Assembly: GCA_903837785.1 (NCBI GenBank)
Contig: CAILVY010000032.1
Location: forward strand, 1 to 41,368
Source of the DNA: Candidatus Hydrogenedentota bacterium
GTDB lineage: Bacteria; Hydrogenedentota; Hydrogenedentia; Hydrogenedentales; CAILVY01
Reading direction: 5' to 3'
DNA: 41,368 nucleotides
The translations under genes were made by a program, and so were the position numbers. The notes under the pieces were generated by a model. The model had not been told where the DNA came from, searched no databases, and saw nothing but the letters and a program-made list of their open reading frames with translations. Each line of letters opens with the position of its first letter. Position 1 is the first letter of the stretch. Shown here in pieces: positions 33,009 to 40,829 of the stretch.

Positions 33009-33850
33009 GCCGCTTCGAGTGGCTCGAACTCCCGGACCGGCGGCCGGCCCAGGCGGCCGACACGGCGGAACGCCAGGCGCCCACGGACGCCACCTCTTCC
33101 TATCGCGCCGCGCGCCGGATGCGCGAGTCGGGCTATTTCGACGCGGCGGTCCCCTACTATCAGCGGGCCGTCGGCTTCAACGATCAGGACTATCGCGCGC
33201 AAGTGGAACTCGTGGACACGCTCGTCCGCGCGGGCCGCATCCAGGACGCGGACGCGGCCTCCTACGCGGCCTTGAACAACTATCGGCAGGTCCGAATCTT
33301 CTATGCGAGCCGGGCCCTGGCCCTTGCGTACCGCGGCTCGTACGCCGAGGCGTTTCCCCTCTCCGACATCAGCATGGAGGGCAACGCCCCGCCCTATGCG
33401 CGCTGTGTCCGGGCGGAGCTTCTGCTCAAGTCGTCCCTGGACAATCGCAGCACTGCCCTGGCGCTCCTCAACGAGGCGCTCTCCGCGCCGGACAGCCTGT
33501 GGGAAAGCTATTTCGTGGGCGGGCTGATTCTCCTGAACGCGGGCTGCGCGCCGTATGCGGCCGGGTTTCTCGCGGAGGCGGTGCACTATAATCCCCGCGC
33601 GGTCGCGGGCTTCCTCTATCTGGGGGATTGTTTCCGCGCCCTGCGCCTCTACGAGCAGGCCCTGTTTTACTATCGCAAGGCGGAAGAACTGGAGCCCAAG
33701 CACGCGATTGCCCTCCAGCGGCAGAAAGAGTGCGTGCCCTCTGTTTTTGGCTTGATGCGCGTCTTCCAGTTCGGCACGCTCCGGAATCGTTGGAACAAGG
33801 AATACGAGAAACTGACGCAGAAAGGTCCGGCGAATGGCATCGACTACTGA
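33005..33850 (+). CDS. TPR-repeat protein coupled to the AAA+ ATPase
   Basis: This 281-residue soluble protein has about four to five tetratricopeptide-like pairs (YRAARRMRESGYFDAAVPYY; LVDTLVRAGRIQDADAASYA; FLYLGDCFRALRLYEQALFY). No signal peptide or membrane span is present. Its ATG overlaps the stop of the ATPase gene (ATGA at 33005-33008), and its own end overlaps the purB start by 17 bases, so all three are translated as one unit. The likely role is an adaptor or scaffold for the ATPase or for purine enzymes. The family has no established function that I recognise. Confidence 0.88.
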   Translation: MSRFEWLELPDRRPAQAADTAERQAPTDATSSYRAARRMRESGYFDAAVPYYQRAVGFNDQDYRAQVELVDTLVRAGRIQDADAASYAALNNYRQVRIFYASRALALAYRGSYAEAFPLSDISMEGNAPPYARCVRAELLLKSSLDNRSTALALLNEALSAPDSLWESYFVGGLILLNAGCAPYAAGFLAEAVHYNPRAVAGFLYLGDCFRALRLYEQALFYYRKAEELEPKHAIALQRQKECVPSVFGLMRVFQFGTLRNRWNKEYEKLTQKGPANGIDY

Positions 33851-35270
33851 ATACTCGAGTCCGCTGGTGGAGCGCTTCGCCACGCGGGAAATGGCCGAGC
33901 TGTGGAGCGCGCAGAAGAAGTTCTCGACGTGGCGCCGCTGCTGGCTCGCCCTGGCGGAGGCCGAGCAGGAACTCGGACTGCCGATCACGGACGAACAGCT
34001 CGCCGAGATGCGCGCGCATCTCGATGACATCGATTTCGAGAAGGCGCGCGAGCACGAACGCAAGACGCGGCACGATGTCATGGCGCACATCCACACGTTC
34101 GGGGAAGTGGCGCCCAGCGCCAAACCCATCATTCACCTCGGGGCCACAAGCTGCTACGTCACGGACAACACGGACCTGATCCTCTTTCGGGAAGGGATCG
34201 ATATGCTCCTCCGGAAGGCGGTTTCGGTCCTTGAACGCCTCAAGGCGTTCGCGCTGCAGTGGAAGGATCTGCCGACGCTCGGCTTCACGCACTATCAGCC
34301 GGCGCAACTCGTCACGGTCGGCAAGCGCGCCTGCCTGTGGGCACAGGACCTGCTGATGGACATCGAGGACCTCGAGGCCATCGCGCAGCGCCTGCGCTGC
34401 CGCGGCGTCAAGGGCACGACCGGCACCCAGGCCTCCTTCCTCGCCCTCTTCGACGGGGACCACGAGAAGGTTCGCCGGCTCGATCAGCGGGTGGCGGAGA
34501 AACTCGGCTTCCCCTCCTCTTTCGCGGTGACCGGCCAGACGTATCCGCGCAAAGTGGACACGCTCGTCCTGCGCGTGCTCGCGGGCATCGGCGAGTCGAT
34601 TCACAAGTGGGCGACGGACATGCGCCTGTTGCAGAACCTGAAGGAAGTCGAAGAGCCCTTCGAGAAGACGCAGGTGGGCAGTTCGGCCATGGCGTACAAG
34701 CGCAATCCGATGCGCTGCGAGCGGGCCTGCGCCCTGTCTCGATTCCTAATGGTTGCGCCGCTGCACAGCGAGTTCACGACCGCGGTCCAGTGGTTTGAAC
34801 GCACGCTCGACGATTCCGCGTTGCGGCGCCTGAGCCTGCCGGAGTCCTTCCTCGCGGCGGACGGCCTACTGAACCTGTACCTCAATGTTATGGAAGACCC
34901 CAAAGTCTATCCGAAGGTCATCGAGAAGCACGTCTGGGCGGAATTGCCCTTCATGGCCACCGAGAACATCATCATGGAAGGCGTAAAGCGCGGCGGCGAT
35001 CGCCAAGAACTTCACGAAGCCATTCGTGTGCATTCGCATGCCGCCGCGGCGGAAGTGAAGGAGCACGGGCGCGATAACGACCTGCTCGATCGACTCGCGC
35101 GGGACCCGGCGATCGGCATGAACCGCACGGAACTGGATCAGATCCTGAACCTTCGGGAATTCGTCGGACGCGCGCCGGAACAGGTTGTGGAGTTCGTGGA
35201 GAACGAGGTAAATCCCGTGCTCGCGCACTTTTCGGACAAGCTCGGGGCGCGCTCGGACGTGCGCGTCTGA
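33834..35270 (+). CDS. purB: Adenylosuccinate lyase
   Basis: PurB splits SAICAR to AICAR plus fumarate and adenylosuccinate to AMP plus fumarate, so it works two steps before and again after PurO. The 478-residue protein has the superfamily signature GSSAMAYKRNP, the TSCYVTDNTD and HYQPAQLVTVGKR regions and GTTGTQASF. The length and the C-terminal segment resemble the longer, animal-type ADSL branch more than the short 430-residue Bacillus type. AAAGG lies before the ATG, within the TPR gene end. The grouping of purO and purB around an ATPase and TPR protein is unusual. Confidence 0.97.
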   Translation: MASTTEYSSPLVERFATREMAELWSAQKKFSTWRRCWLALAEAEQELGLPITDEQLAEMRAHLDDIDFEKAREHERKTRHDVMAHIHTFGEVAPSAKPIIHLGATSCYVTDNTDLILFREGIDMLLRKAVSVLERLKAFALQWKDLPTLGFTHYQPAQLVTVGKRACLWAQDLLMDIEDLEAIAQRLRCRGVKGTTGTQASFLALFDGDHEKVRRLDQRVAEKLGFPSSFAVTGQTYPRKVDTLVLRVLAGIGESIHKWATDMRLLQNLKEVEEPFEKTQVGSSAMAYKRNPMRCERACALSRFLMVAPLHSEFTTAVQWFERTLDDSALRRLSLPESFLAADGLLNLYLNVMEDPKVYPKVIEKHVWAELPFMATENIIMEGVKRGGDRQELHEAIRVHSHAAAAEVKEHGRDNDLLDRLARDPAIGMNRTELDQILNLREFVGRAPEQVVEFVENEVNPVLAHFSDKLGARSDVRV

Positions 35271-35321
35271 ACCGCGTGGAATCCGTTTGGCCCAGGCGTA
35301 CCGACCGCAAGGAGACCCCCC

Positions 35322-35951
35322 GTGAAGAATGCCTGCCTGATCGTCCTGCTGCTTGCCGCGTCCGCCGCCGGGGCCGCGCCGATCACCACAGGATCGCTTG
35401 TGGAAGAGATGATCAACCTGCGGCGTCTGGCAGAGTTTCCCGCGCCTTTCTACAAAACCGTGCAGTATTCCTCTTACGATCACACCAGCTCGCTGCCCGG
35501 CGGTCCGGACTGGTTCGCCAACTCGGACGGTTTCGGCAAGGAACGCATCCCCAACTTCGAAGGGGTGCTTTCCGAACCGGGCGTGGTCGCCCAGGGCGAA
35601 TACCTGATTTGTGACGTGGACGGCCCAGGGGCGATCGTGCGCTTGTGGACCGCGCGGATCGAAGGGACGATTCGGCTCTATCTGGAAAGCCACGAGACGC
35701 CGCTTTACGATGGGCCCGCCGAGGAATTCTTCATGCGTCCCTGGAACCGGTTCCTGGGAAACGCCGGGCTCGAGGAGAAGGAACTCGTCGGCACGTTCTA
35801 TCAGCGTCAGGCTGCGTATTGTCCCATTCCTTTCGCCCGGCACTGCCGCATCGTCTGGCGTGGCGACAAGGAGCGCATCCACTTCTATCAGGTGCAGGTG
35901 CGGCGCTACGATGCGGCCGCAGAAATCACGACGTTCACCCCGCGGATCTGA
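35322..35951 (+). CDS. GH172/DUF2961 protein, N-terminal part (frame broken)
   Basis: This 209-residue frame starts at GTG 35322 behind AAGGAGA and begins with a signal peptide (MKNACLIVLLLAASAAGA). It carries the N-terminal half of a DUF2961 fold: RLAEFPAPFYKTVQYSSYDH, DGPGAIVRLWTAR, EFFMRPWNRFLG and QAAYCPIPFARHCRIVW. DUF2961 is now glycoside hydrolase family 172, which includes enzymes acting on fructose dianhydrides and arabinofuranans. The frame ends at TGA 35949-35951 right after AAEITTFTP. The missing continuation (ADLKTY...) follows in the next frame, so this and the following entry are one gene split by loss of one base in the C-run at 35938-35941. The cause is a real mutation or a sequence error. 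Confidence 0.85.
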   Translation: MKNACLIVLLLAASAAGAAPITTGSLVEEMINLRRLAEFPAPFYKTVQYSSYDHTSSLPGGPDWFANSDGFGKERIPNFEGVLSEPGVVAQGEYLICDVDGPGAIVRLWTARIEGTIRLYLESHETPLYDGPAEEFFMRPWNRFLGNAGLEEKELVGTFYQRQAAYCPIPFARHCRIVWRGDKERIHFYQVQVRRYDAAAEITTFTPRI

Positions 35952-35989
35952 AGACGTACGCTGATTCCATCCACCGCGCCGCAAAGATC

Positions 35990-37393
35990 ATGGCCGACCC
36001 CGACCACTCTTGGGAATATGCGTCGAAGTCTGCCCCGGCGGTCATCGACGCCGCACTCGCCCCCGGCGAGATGAAAGAGGCGTTCAGACTCGAGGGCGCG
36101 CAGGCGATCGAGCGGCTCGCGCTGCGTGTGGAGGCGGCGGAGCCGGATCTCGCGTTGCGCCAAACGATACTCCATGTCGTCTGCGACGGCTATCCCTGGG
36201 GACAGGTCCAGTCGCCCGTCGGCGACTTCTTCGGCGCGGCCCCCGGCGTGAACCCGTACGTGTCGGTTCCCTTCTCCGTGGCCCCCGACGGGACGATGAC
36301 CTCCCGTTTCGTCATGCCGTGTGAGCGTCAAATCCAGATCTTCTTCGAGAACCTGGGGGAGCAGGCCGTGCACGTCCGGGGCGAAGTCCTGCCCATGGAC
36401 TACGCCTGGAACCGCGAGACATCCATGCATTTCCGCGCGCGCTGGCGGATCGACCACGACATGACGGGCTCCGGAACGCATCCTCAGGACCTGCCCTTCC
36501 TGCTGGCGAACGGGGCGGGCGTCTATGTGGGCACAACGTCCTATGTCCTCAATCCGAATGAGGTTCCATCCTCCGGCGGCAACTGGTGGGGTGAAGGCGA
36601 CGAGAAGATCTTCGCCGACGACGACGTGCGGCCCTCCACCTTCGGGACGGGCTCCGAGGACTACTACAACTACGCGTGGTCGAGCAGCGACATCTTCCTG
36701 TTCCCGTACTGCGGCCAGCCGCGCAATGATGGCCCGGCCAACCGCGGCTTTGTCACGAACAACCGCTGGCATATCCTCGATCCGCTGCCGTTCAAGACGC
36801 GCCTCGCGTTCTACATGGAACTGTTCTGCCACGAAACCACGCCGAACATGGCCTATGCCCGCATCGGCTATCACTATGGCCGGCCCGGCATCATGGACGA
36901 TCACGTCGTTATCACGCGCGCGGACGTGCGGAAGCAGGAACTGCCCAAGGGCTGGCAGCCTGCCGCCCGAGGAGGAGCATCCAACAGCACTTTCCATCCT
37001 GTGGAAAGCCTGGTTCAGGGCGCGGCCAACGCCACACTGATCGACGGCAACCTCTGGGCGGGCGGCTCGCTGTATCGCTGGGAACCCAAGGCGCCCGGCG
37101 AAACGCTGCAGCTCAAGTTCGCCGTCGAGAAGGCCGGCCCGTACCGGGTCTCGCTCTGCGCCGCGCTGGAGCCCGGCGGCGGCAAATTCTCGGCGCAATT
37201 GGACGCTCAGCCGCCCAAGCCGGGACAGGACGTAACGTTCAGTCTCCATGATGCGCATCGCACGCTGCTGCGATGTCTTGATCTTGCCCAATGCCGCCTG
37301 GACGCGGGCGAACACACGCTGACGCTGCGCTTTGAAGGCGCCCCGGGACCTTCCCTCGGCCTGGATTTCCTCTGGCTGAAGCAGGGGCGCTGA
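35990..37393 (+). CDS. GH172/DUF2961 protein, C-terminal part (frame broken)
   Basis: This is the continuation of the preceding gene in another frame. Sequence homologous to the family begins at about 35941 (ADLKTYADSIHRAAK); 35990 is the first ATG. The part contains the second beta-sandwich with GTGSEDYYNYAW, whose Glu corresponds to a conserved catalytic carboxylate of GH172. A later domain of about 130 residues (from about 36990) resembles a carbohydrate-binding sandwich and ends LGLDFLWLKQGR. If the base were restored the full protein would be about 690 residues, exported, with one catalytic module plus an accessory domain. The gene precedes an acid-sugar dehydratase, consistent with glycan use. 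Function is family inference. Confidence 0.8.
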   Translation: MADPDHSWEYASKSAPAVIDAALAPGEMKEAFRLEGAQAIERLALRVEAAEPDLALRQTILHVVCDGYPWGQVQSPVGDFFGAAPGVNPYVSVPFSVAPDGTMTSRFVMPCERQIQIFFENLGEQAVHVRGEVLPMDYAWNRETSMHFRARWRIDHDMTGSGTHPQDLPFLLANGAGVYVGTTSYVLNPNEVPSSGGNWWGEGDEKIFADDDVRPSTFGTGSEDYYNYAWSSSDIFLFPYCGQPRNDGPANRGFVTNNRWHILDPLPFKTRLAFYMELFCHETTPNMAYARIGYHYGRPGIMDDHVVITRADVRKQELPKGWQPAARGGASNSTFHPVESLVQGAANATLIDGNLWAGGSLYRWEPKAPGETLQLKFAVEKAGPYRVSLCAALEPGGGKFSAQLDAQPPKPGQDVTFSLHDAHRTLLRCLDLAQCRLDAGEHTLTLRFEGAPGPSLGLDFLWLKQGR

Positions 37394-37477
37394 GGCGGAC
37401 CACGACACGTTCGCGCCATTGACGCCTTCGTCCGTCTCTGCTAACGTGAAACGAGGACAACACAGGAGGCGCAGGCC

Positions 37478-38623
37478 ATGGCCAGCATTCAACGCATTGA
37501 ATCGTATTTCTTTGAGCGCCCCCTGGAGCGCGAATTCCATCCCGCGTGGATTCCCGGGCATGCGCAAACCGCCAACCGGTGCTTCATCCTCAAACTGATC
37601 ACCGAGGACGGCCTCGAAGGCATCGGGGCGGCTTCGTGCTTCAGCGAGGATCAGGCACGCGTTCTCAAAGTCATCGTTCAGGACACGATCGGCCAGTTTC
37701 TCGCCGGCGGCGACCCCGTGGCGGTGGATGCCTATGCCAACCTCGTCACCCGTGTCGGCCTCATGCTCGGCGGCCGCCCCTGGCTCGTGGAAACCGCACT
37801 CTGGGACCTCATCGGCAAGGCGGAGGGCAAGCCGCTCTACCGCCTCTGGGGCGGCACATCCGACGACCTTCCCCTCTATGCAAGCACCGGGGAGGTCAAT
37901 ACAGTTGAGCACAGCCCGGTCCAGGCCATCGCCGCGCGGGAGGCCGGGTTCAAGGCGATCAAGCTGCGGGCGCACAATGCGGACTACCACGACGACGTCG
38001 TCGCAGTGGAGGCGGTGCGCGCGGCCGTCGGGCGCTCCATGAAGATCCTCGTCGACGCGAATCAAGGCTGGTCGCTCTCACCCTTCGGCCCCAAATGGGA
38101 TTACGAGACGGCCCTCGCCTATGCGCGCGACGTCGCGAAGTATGACATCTACTGGCTCGAAGAGCCCCTCGACCGCTTCGATTTCAACGGGCTGGCCAGG
38201 CTGCGCGCAAATGCCGAAATTCGCATTGCCGGCGGCGAGATGAATCAAGGCCTCCACGAGTTCCAGATCCTCCTCGAAAAGGAGGCGCTCGACATCTATC
38301 AACCCGATGCCACCCTGGCCGGCGGCGTGCTGATGGCGCGGAAAGTCGCCGAACTCGCCCGGGAACATGGATTAACTTTCTCGCCGCACACATGGACGAC
38401 CGGCATCGGGTTCGCCATCAACATGCACATCGCCGCGAGCGTGGCGAACTGCCCCATCCTCGAGTTTCCCTATGAACCCGCCAGTTGGAGCCCGCAAGCC
38501 CGCGATGCCATGCTCACCCGGCCCTTCCTGCCTGAGAACGGCTTCATCCGCCTGCCCCAAGGCCCCGGACTGGGCATCGAACTCTGCCCCGAGGCCATGG
38601 CCCAATACGCGAAGAGGCTTTAG
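37478..38623 (+). CDS. Enolase-superfamily dehydratase (mandelate racemase subgroup)
   Basis: This 381-residue cytoplasmic protein has the capping domain then a TIM barrel. The metal and base residues are seen in order: KLR at 162-164 (a Lys-x-Arg variant of the KxK motif), Asp193 in DANQGW, the Glu pair in WLEEP (228-229), Glu254 in GGE, Asp277 and His304 in FSPHTW. The His-Asp dyad and Lys-x-Arg pattern fit acid-sugar dehydratases and racemases of the mandelate racemase subgroup. The natural substrate cannot be told from sequence. ACAGGAGG lies before the ATG. Placement after the GH172 gene suggests catabolism of a sugar acid. Confidence 0.92.
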   Translation: MASIQRIESYFFERPLEREFHPAWIPGHAQTANRCFILKLITEDGLEGIGAASCFSEDQARVLKVIVQDTIGQFLAGGDPVAVDAYANLVTRVGLMLGGRPWLVETALWDLIGKAEGKPLYRLWGGTSDDLPLYASTGEVNTVEHSPVQAIAAREAGFKAIKLRAHNADYHDDVVAVEAVRAAVGRSMKILVDANQGWSLSPFGPKWDYETALAYARDVAKYDIYWLEEPLDRFDFNGLARLRANAEIRIAGGEMNQGLHEFQILLEKEALDIYQPDATLAGGVLMARKVAELAREHGLTFSPHTWTTGIGFAINMHIAASVANCPILEFPYEPASWSPQARDAMLTRPFLPENGFIRLPQGPGLGIELCPEAMAQYAKRL

Positions 38624-38665
38624 CACATTGAGCATTTGTGGCGCCGTCCGTTTCAGCCGCGGATT

Positions 38666-38688
38666 CCCGGGCCCCCGAGGCGCCCGGG
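38666..38688 (+). terminator. Hairpin after the dehydratase gene
   Basis: CCCGGGC (38666-38672) pairs with GCCCGGG (38682-38688) around nine bases, 42 bases after the stop. No T-run follows. A TATACT at 38695-38700 could be the -10 of the next gene, without a clear -35. Confidence 0.45.
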
Positions 38689-38733
38689 CCATGCTATACT
38701 TCGTACGGGAGTCAGAACCTTGAGGTTTCGGAC

Positions 38734-39675
38734 ATGAAACACGCTCGTTCCCTCATGATGGCCTTGCTCGCGGTGACGGCCGCAGTGGCGGGCCAGGCGG
38801 ACACCCTGATTGTGGACGGCACAACGTATCGCGACGTCTATGTACGCCAAAGCGAGTCGTTGTTCTACGTGCAGCTTCCGGACAGCGGGACAGTCCTGAC
38901 CGTGCCGAAGACCAACGTGGCGCCGGGAAGCCTTTCGCTCAGCGCCGAACCCGCGGAGCGCGAGGCGCTGCTTGCCCGCTGGAAAGAAGCGAATGCGAAG
39001 CGGCACGGCGAGACCGCGCCCAGCGCGCCGGCCCGCGCCCTCTCCCCCATTCAGTCCACCTTCACCCAGCAGCCGGGCCCCCCGGCGAGGGAACCTGCAC
39101 GGGTCCTGCGTTTGTCCGGCGAGGCGAGTGCTGGGCTTGCGCCGCGCGACAGCAAGTACGTCACTGACGGACGGGTGCCTTATATCAAACTCAATGATGT
39201 ACGGATGGGCGATGCGTTGAAAGCGATCCTCCGGGGCATGAATCTTGACTATCGGGTACAAGGCGATGTGATTTTCATCAGTTCGCCGGAACGCCTGCGG
39301 ACGGAAGCCTGGGAGGCCCTGGAAACGCGCGTCTATCAGATCAACAACGCCGGTGCGGATTCGTTGCCGAAAGTCGTGCTGCGGAGTCCGGGTGGCGTCG
39401 CCGGATACGGCCCAAATGCCGGGTCCTACGGCGGCCAGCGCGGCATGTATGGCGGCGCATATGGCGGGAATAACATGGCCATGGGCGGCATGGGCTATAG
39501 CGGCGGCGGATACGGCATGGGCATGAACGGGGGCTACGGCGGCCGCATGGGCGCCTATGGCGGCCAGGACGTCACCGCGATCAGCAACATCTCCGATCTC
39601 TTCAGCAACATCGACGACCGGATCGTCGGCGAAAGCCCCGCCCGCATCGGCGGAGAAGACCTGCTTATCCGCTGA
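38734..39675 (+). CDS. Secretin N-domain-like exported protein with Gly/Tyr/Met-rich tail
   Basis: This 313-residue protein has a signal peptide (MKHARSLMMALLAVTAAVAG). A short SH3-like beta segment (TLIVDGTTYRDVYVRQSESL) is followed by a helical linker with Pro-rich residues and a secretin/TonB short N-terminal (STN-like) domain (VPYIKLNDVRMGDALKAILR then DYRVQGDVIFISS, about 150-200). A low-complexity tail about 60 residues long, rich in Gly, Tyr and Met, comes next, then DLFSNIDDRIVGESPARIGG. There is no outer-membrane secretin pore. It may be a shortened member or an accessory periplasmic protein. GAGG lies nine bases before ATG 38734. The function is unknown. Confidence 0.75.
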   Translation: MKHARSLMMALLAVTAAVAGQADTLIVDGTTYRDVYVRQSESLFYVQLPDSGTVLTVPKTNVAPGSLSLSAEPAEREALLARWKEANAKRHGETAPSAPARALSPIQSTFTQQPGPPAREPARVLRLSGEASAGLAPRDSKYVTDGRVPYIKLNDVRMGDALKAILRGMNLDYRVQGDVIFISSPERLRTEAWEALETRVYQINNAGADSLPKVVLRSPGGVAGYGPNAGSYGGQRGMYGGAYGGNNMAMGGMGYSGGGYGMGMNGGYGGRMGAYGGQDVTAISNISDLFSNIDDRIVGESPARIGGEDLLIR

Positions 39676-39709
39676 GCGACATCCGGCCTCTACAGTTGAT
39701 CCGGCTTCC

Positions 39710-40690
39710 TCACCACCCGCGGGTTTTCATGGCCGCCATCGGTTCGCGGTCCGTGGCGAGCGGCGGATCGATGGAGAGTCTCGTGATCTCCGCGCGCTGT
39801 TCCGGGTTCAGGCGAAGGTCCAGGCACTTCAGCGTGTCCTGGAACTGATCGAGGTTGCGGGCGCCGAGAATAGTCGAGGTCACGGCGGGATGTGCCATCA
39901 CCCACGCCGCCGCGAGCGCCGCCGGGGACACGCCCTTCTCCCGTGCGTAATGGACAAACCGCTCCGCGATTTCGTTGTACGCCGGATTGGCATAGCGCTG
40001 CCGATACATCTCCGTTTCAGTCAGGCGGCCCTGCTTGCCTTCGAGGTACTTGCCCGTGAGCAATCCCGCGCCAATCACGTTGTAGGGGCAGACCGCCAGG
40101 CCCTCGTGTTCCGCGAGCGGCAACAGTTCGACCTCGGCCTGGCGCTTCACGAGACTGTACATCGGCTGCATCGCGACTATCGGCGGGAAGTCTTTCTGTT
40201 CCGCCAGACCGATCGTCTTCATCACCTGCCAGGCGGCGAAGTTGGATACGGCACAGTAGAGGATCTTGCCCTGCCGCGCCAGCATGTCCACCGCTGACAG
40301 CGATTGTTCGAGCGCGGCGGCCTCGTCCCAGTGATGCAGATAGAGGATGTCCAGATAGTCGGTCTGGAGCCGGCGCAGGGATTCTTCGACGGAGAAGACG
40401 ATATTCCGCCGGGACAGGCCCTGATCATTCATGCCGCCGCCTCCGGGGAAGAAGACCTTCGAAGTGAGGATGATTTGGCGGCGCTTTGTGCCCATCCAGC
40501 GGCCCACAATCCGTTCCGTTTCGCCCTTGTTGTAGTTGTGCGCGGCGTCGAAGAAATTGAAGCCGCGTTCCAGCGCGAGGTCCATAATCGCCCGCGAAGT
40601 AGCCTCGTCGGCCTCGTTCCCGAAGGTCATCGTGCCCAGGCACAGTTCCGAAACCTGCACGCCTGTTTTCCCGAATCGGACGTATTCCAT
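39710..40690 (-). CDS. Aldo/keto reductase
   Basis: This 326-residue (alpha/beta)8 NADPH-dependent oxidoreductase has the complete catalytic tetrad: Asp48 and Tyr53 in FFDAAHNY, Lys78 in TSKVFFP and His in LYLHHWD (119-120). The C-terminal cofactor-binding region (TSTILGARNLDQFQDTL) is typical of YghZ/Kv-beta-like members. AAGGAGA lies before the ATG. It probably reduces a carbonyl of a small aldehyde or sugar, but the substrate is not deducible. It is convergent with the secretin-like gene and divergent from the phosphoesterase gene. Confidence 0.95.
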   Translation of the reverse strand: MEYVRFGKTGVQVSELCLGTMTFGNEADEATSRAIMDLALERGFNFFDAAHNYNKGETERIVGRWMGTKRRQIILTSKVFFPGGGGMNDQGLSRRNIVFSVEESLRRLQTDYLDILYLHHWDEAAALEQSLSAVDMLARQGKILYCAVSNFAAWQVMKTIGLAEQKDFPPIVAMQPMYSLVKRQAEVELLPLAEHEGLAVCPYNVIGAGLLTGKYLEGKQGRLTETEMYRQRYANPAYNEIAERFVHYAREKGVSPAALAAAWVMAHPAVTSTILGARNLDQFQDTLKCLDLRLNPEQRAEITRLSIDPPLATDREPMAAMKTRGW

Positions 40691-40717
40691 TGTGATGTAA
40701 TCTCCTTGCGCGGGTAT

Positions 40718-40746
40718 TTTATACTGTGGGTGGACTCGCTTTCGAA
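40718..40746 (-). promoter_or_regulatory. Weak candidate promoter of the aldo/keto reductase
   Basis: On the minus strand TATAAA (40718-40723) lies 17 bases after TTCGAA (40741-40746; only 3 of 6 to TTGACA). The predicted leader is about 20 bases with AAGGAGA. Low confidence consensus match. Confidence 0.3.
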
Positions 40747-40829
40747 CGGAATACTTGTTGCCACAGCCCGTGTTCTACAGTCTCAAACATGTGCCGCCCC
40801 CTACAAACGGCCCAAGGAAGCCCTGTACA

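Noticed and set aside
35906..38065. 719-codon open frame on the minus strand
   Set aside because: It runs antisense through the GH172 and enolase-family genes and shows only the composition expected of a shadow frame, with no domain or ribosome binding site.
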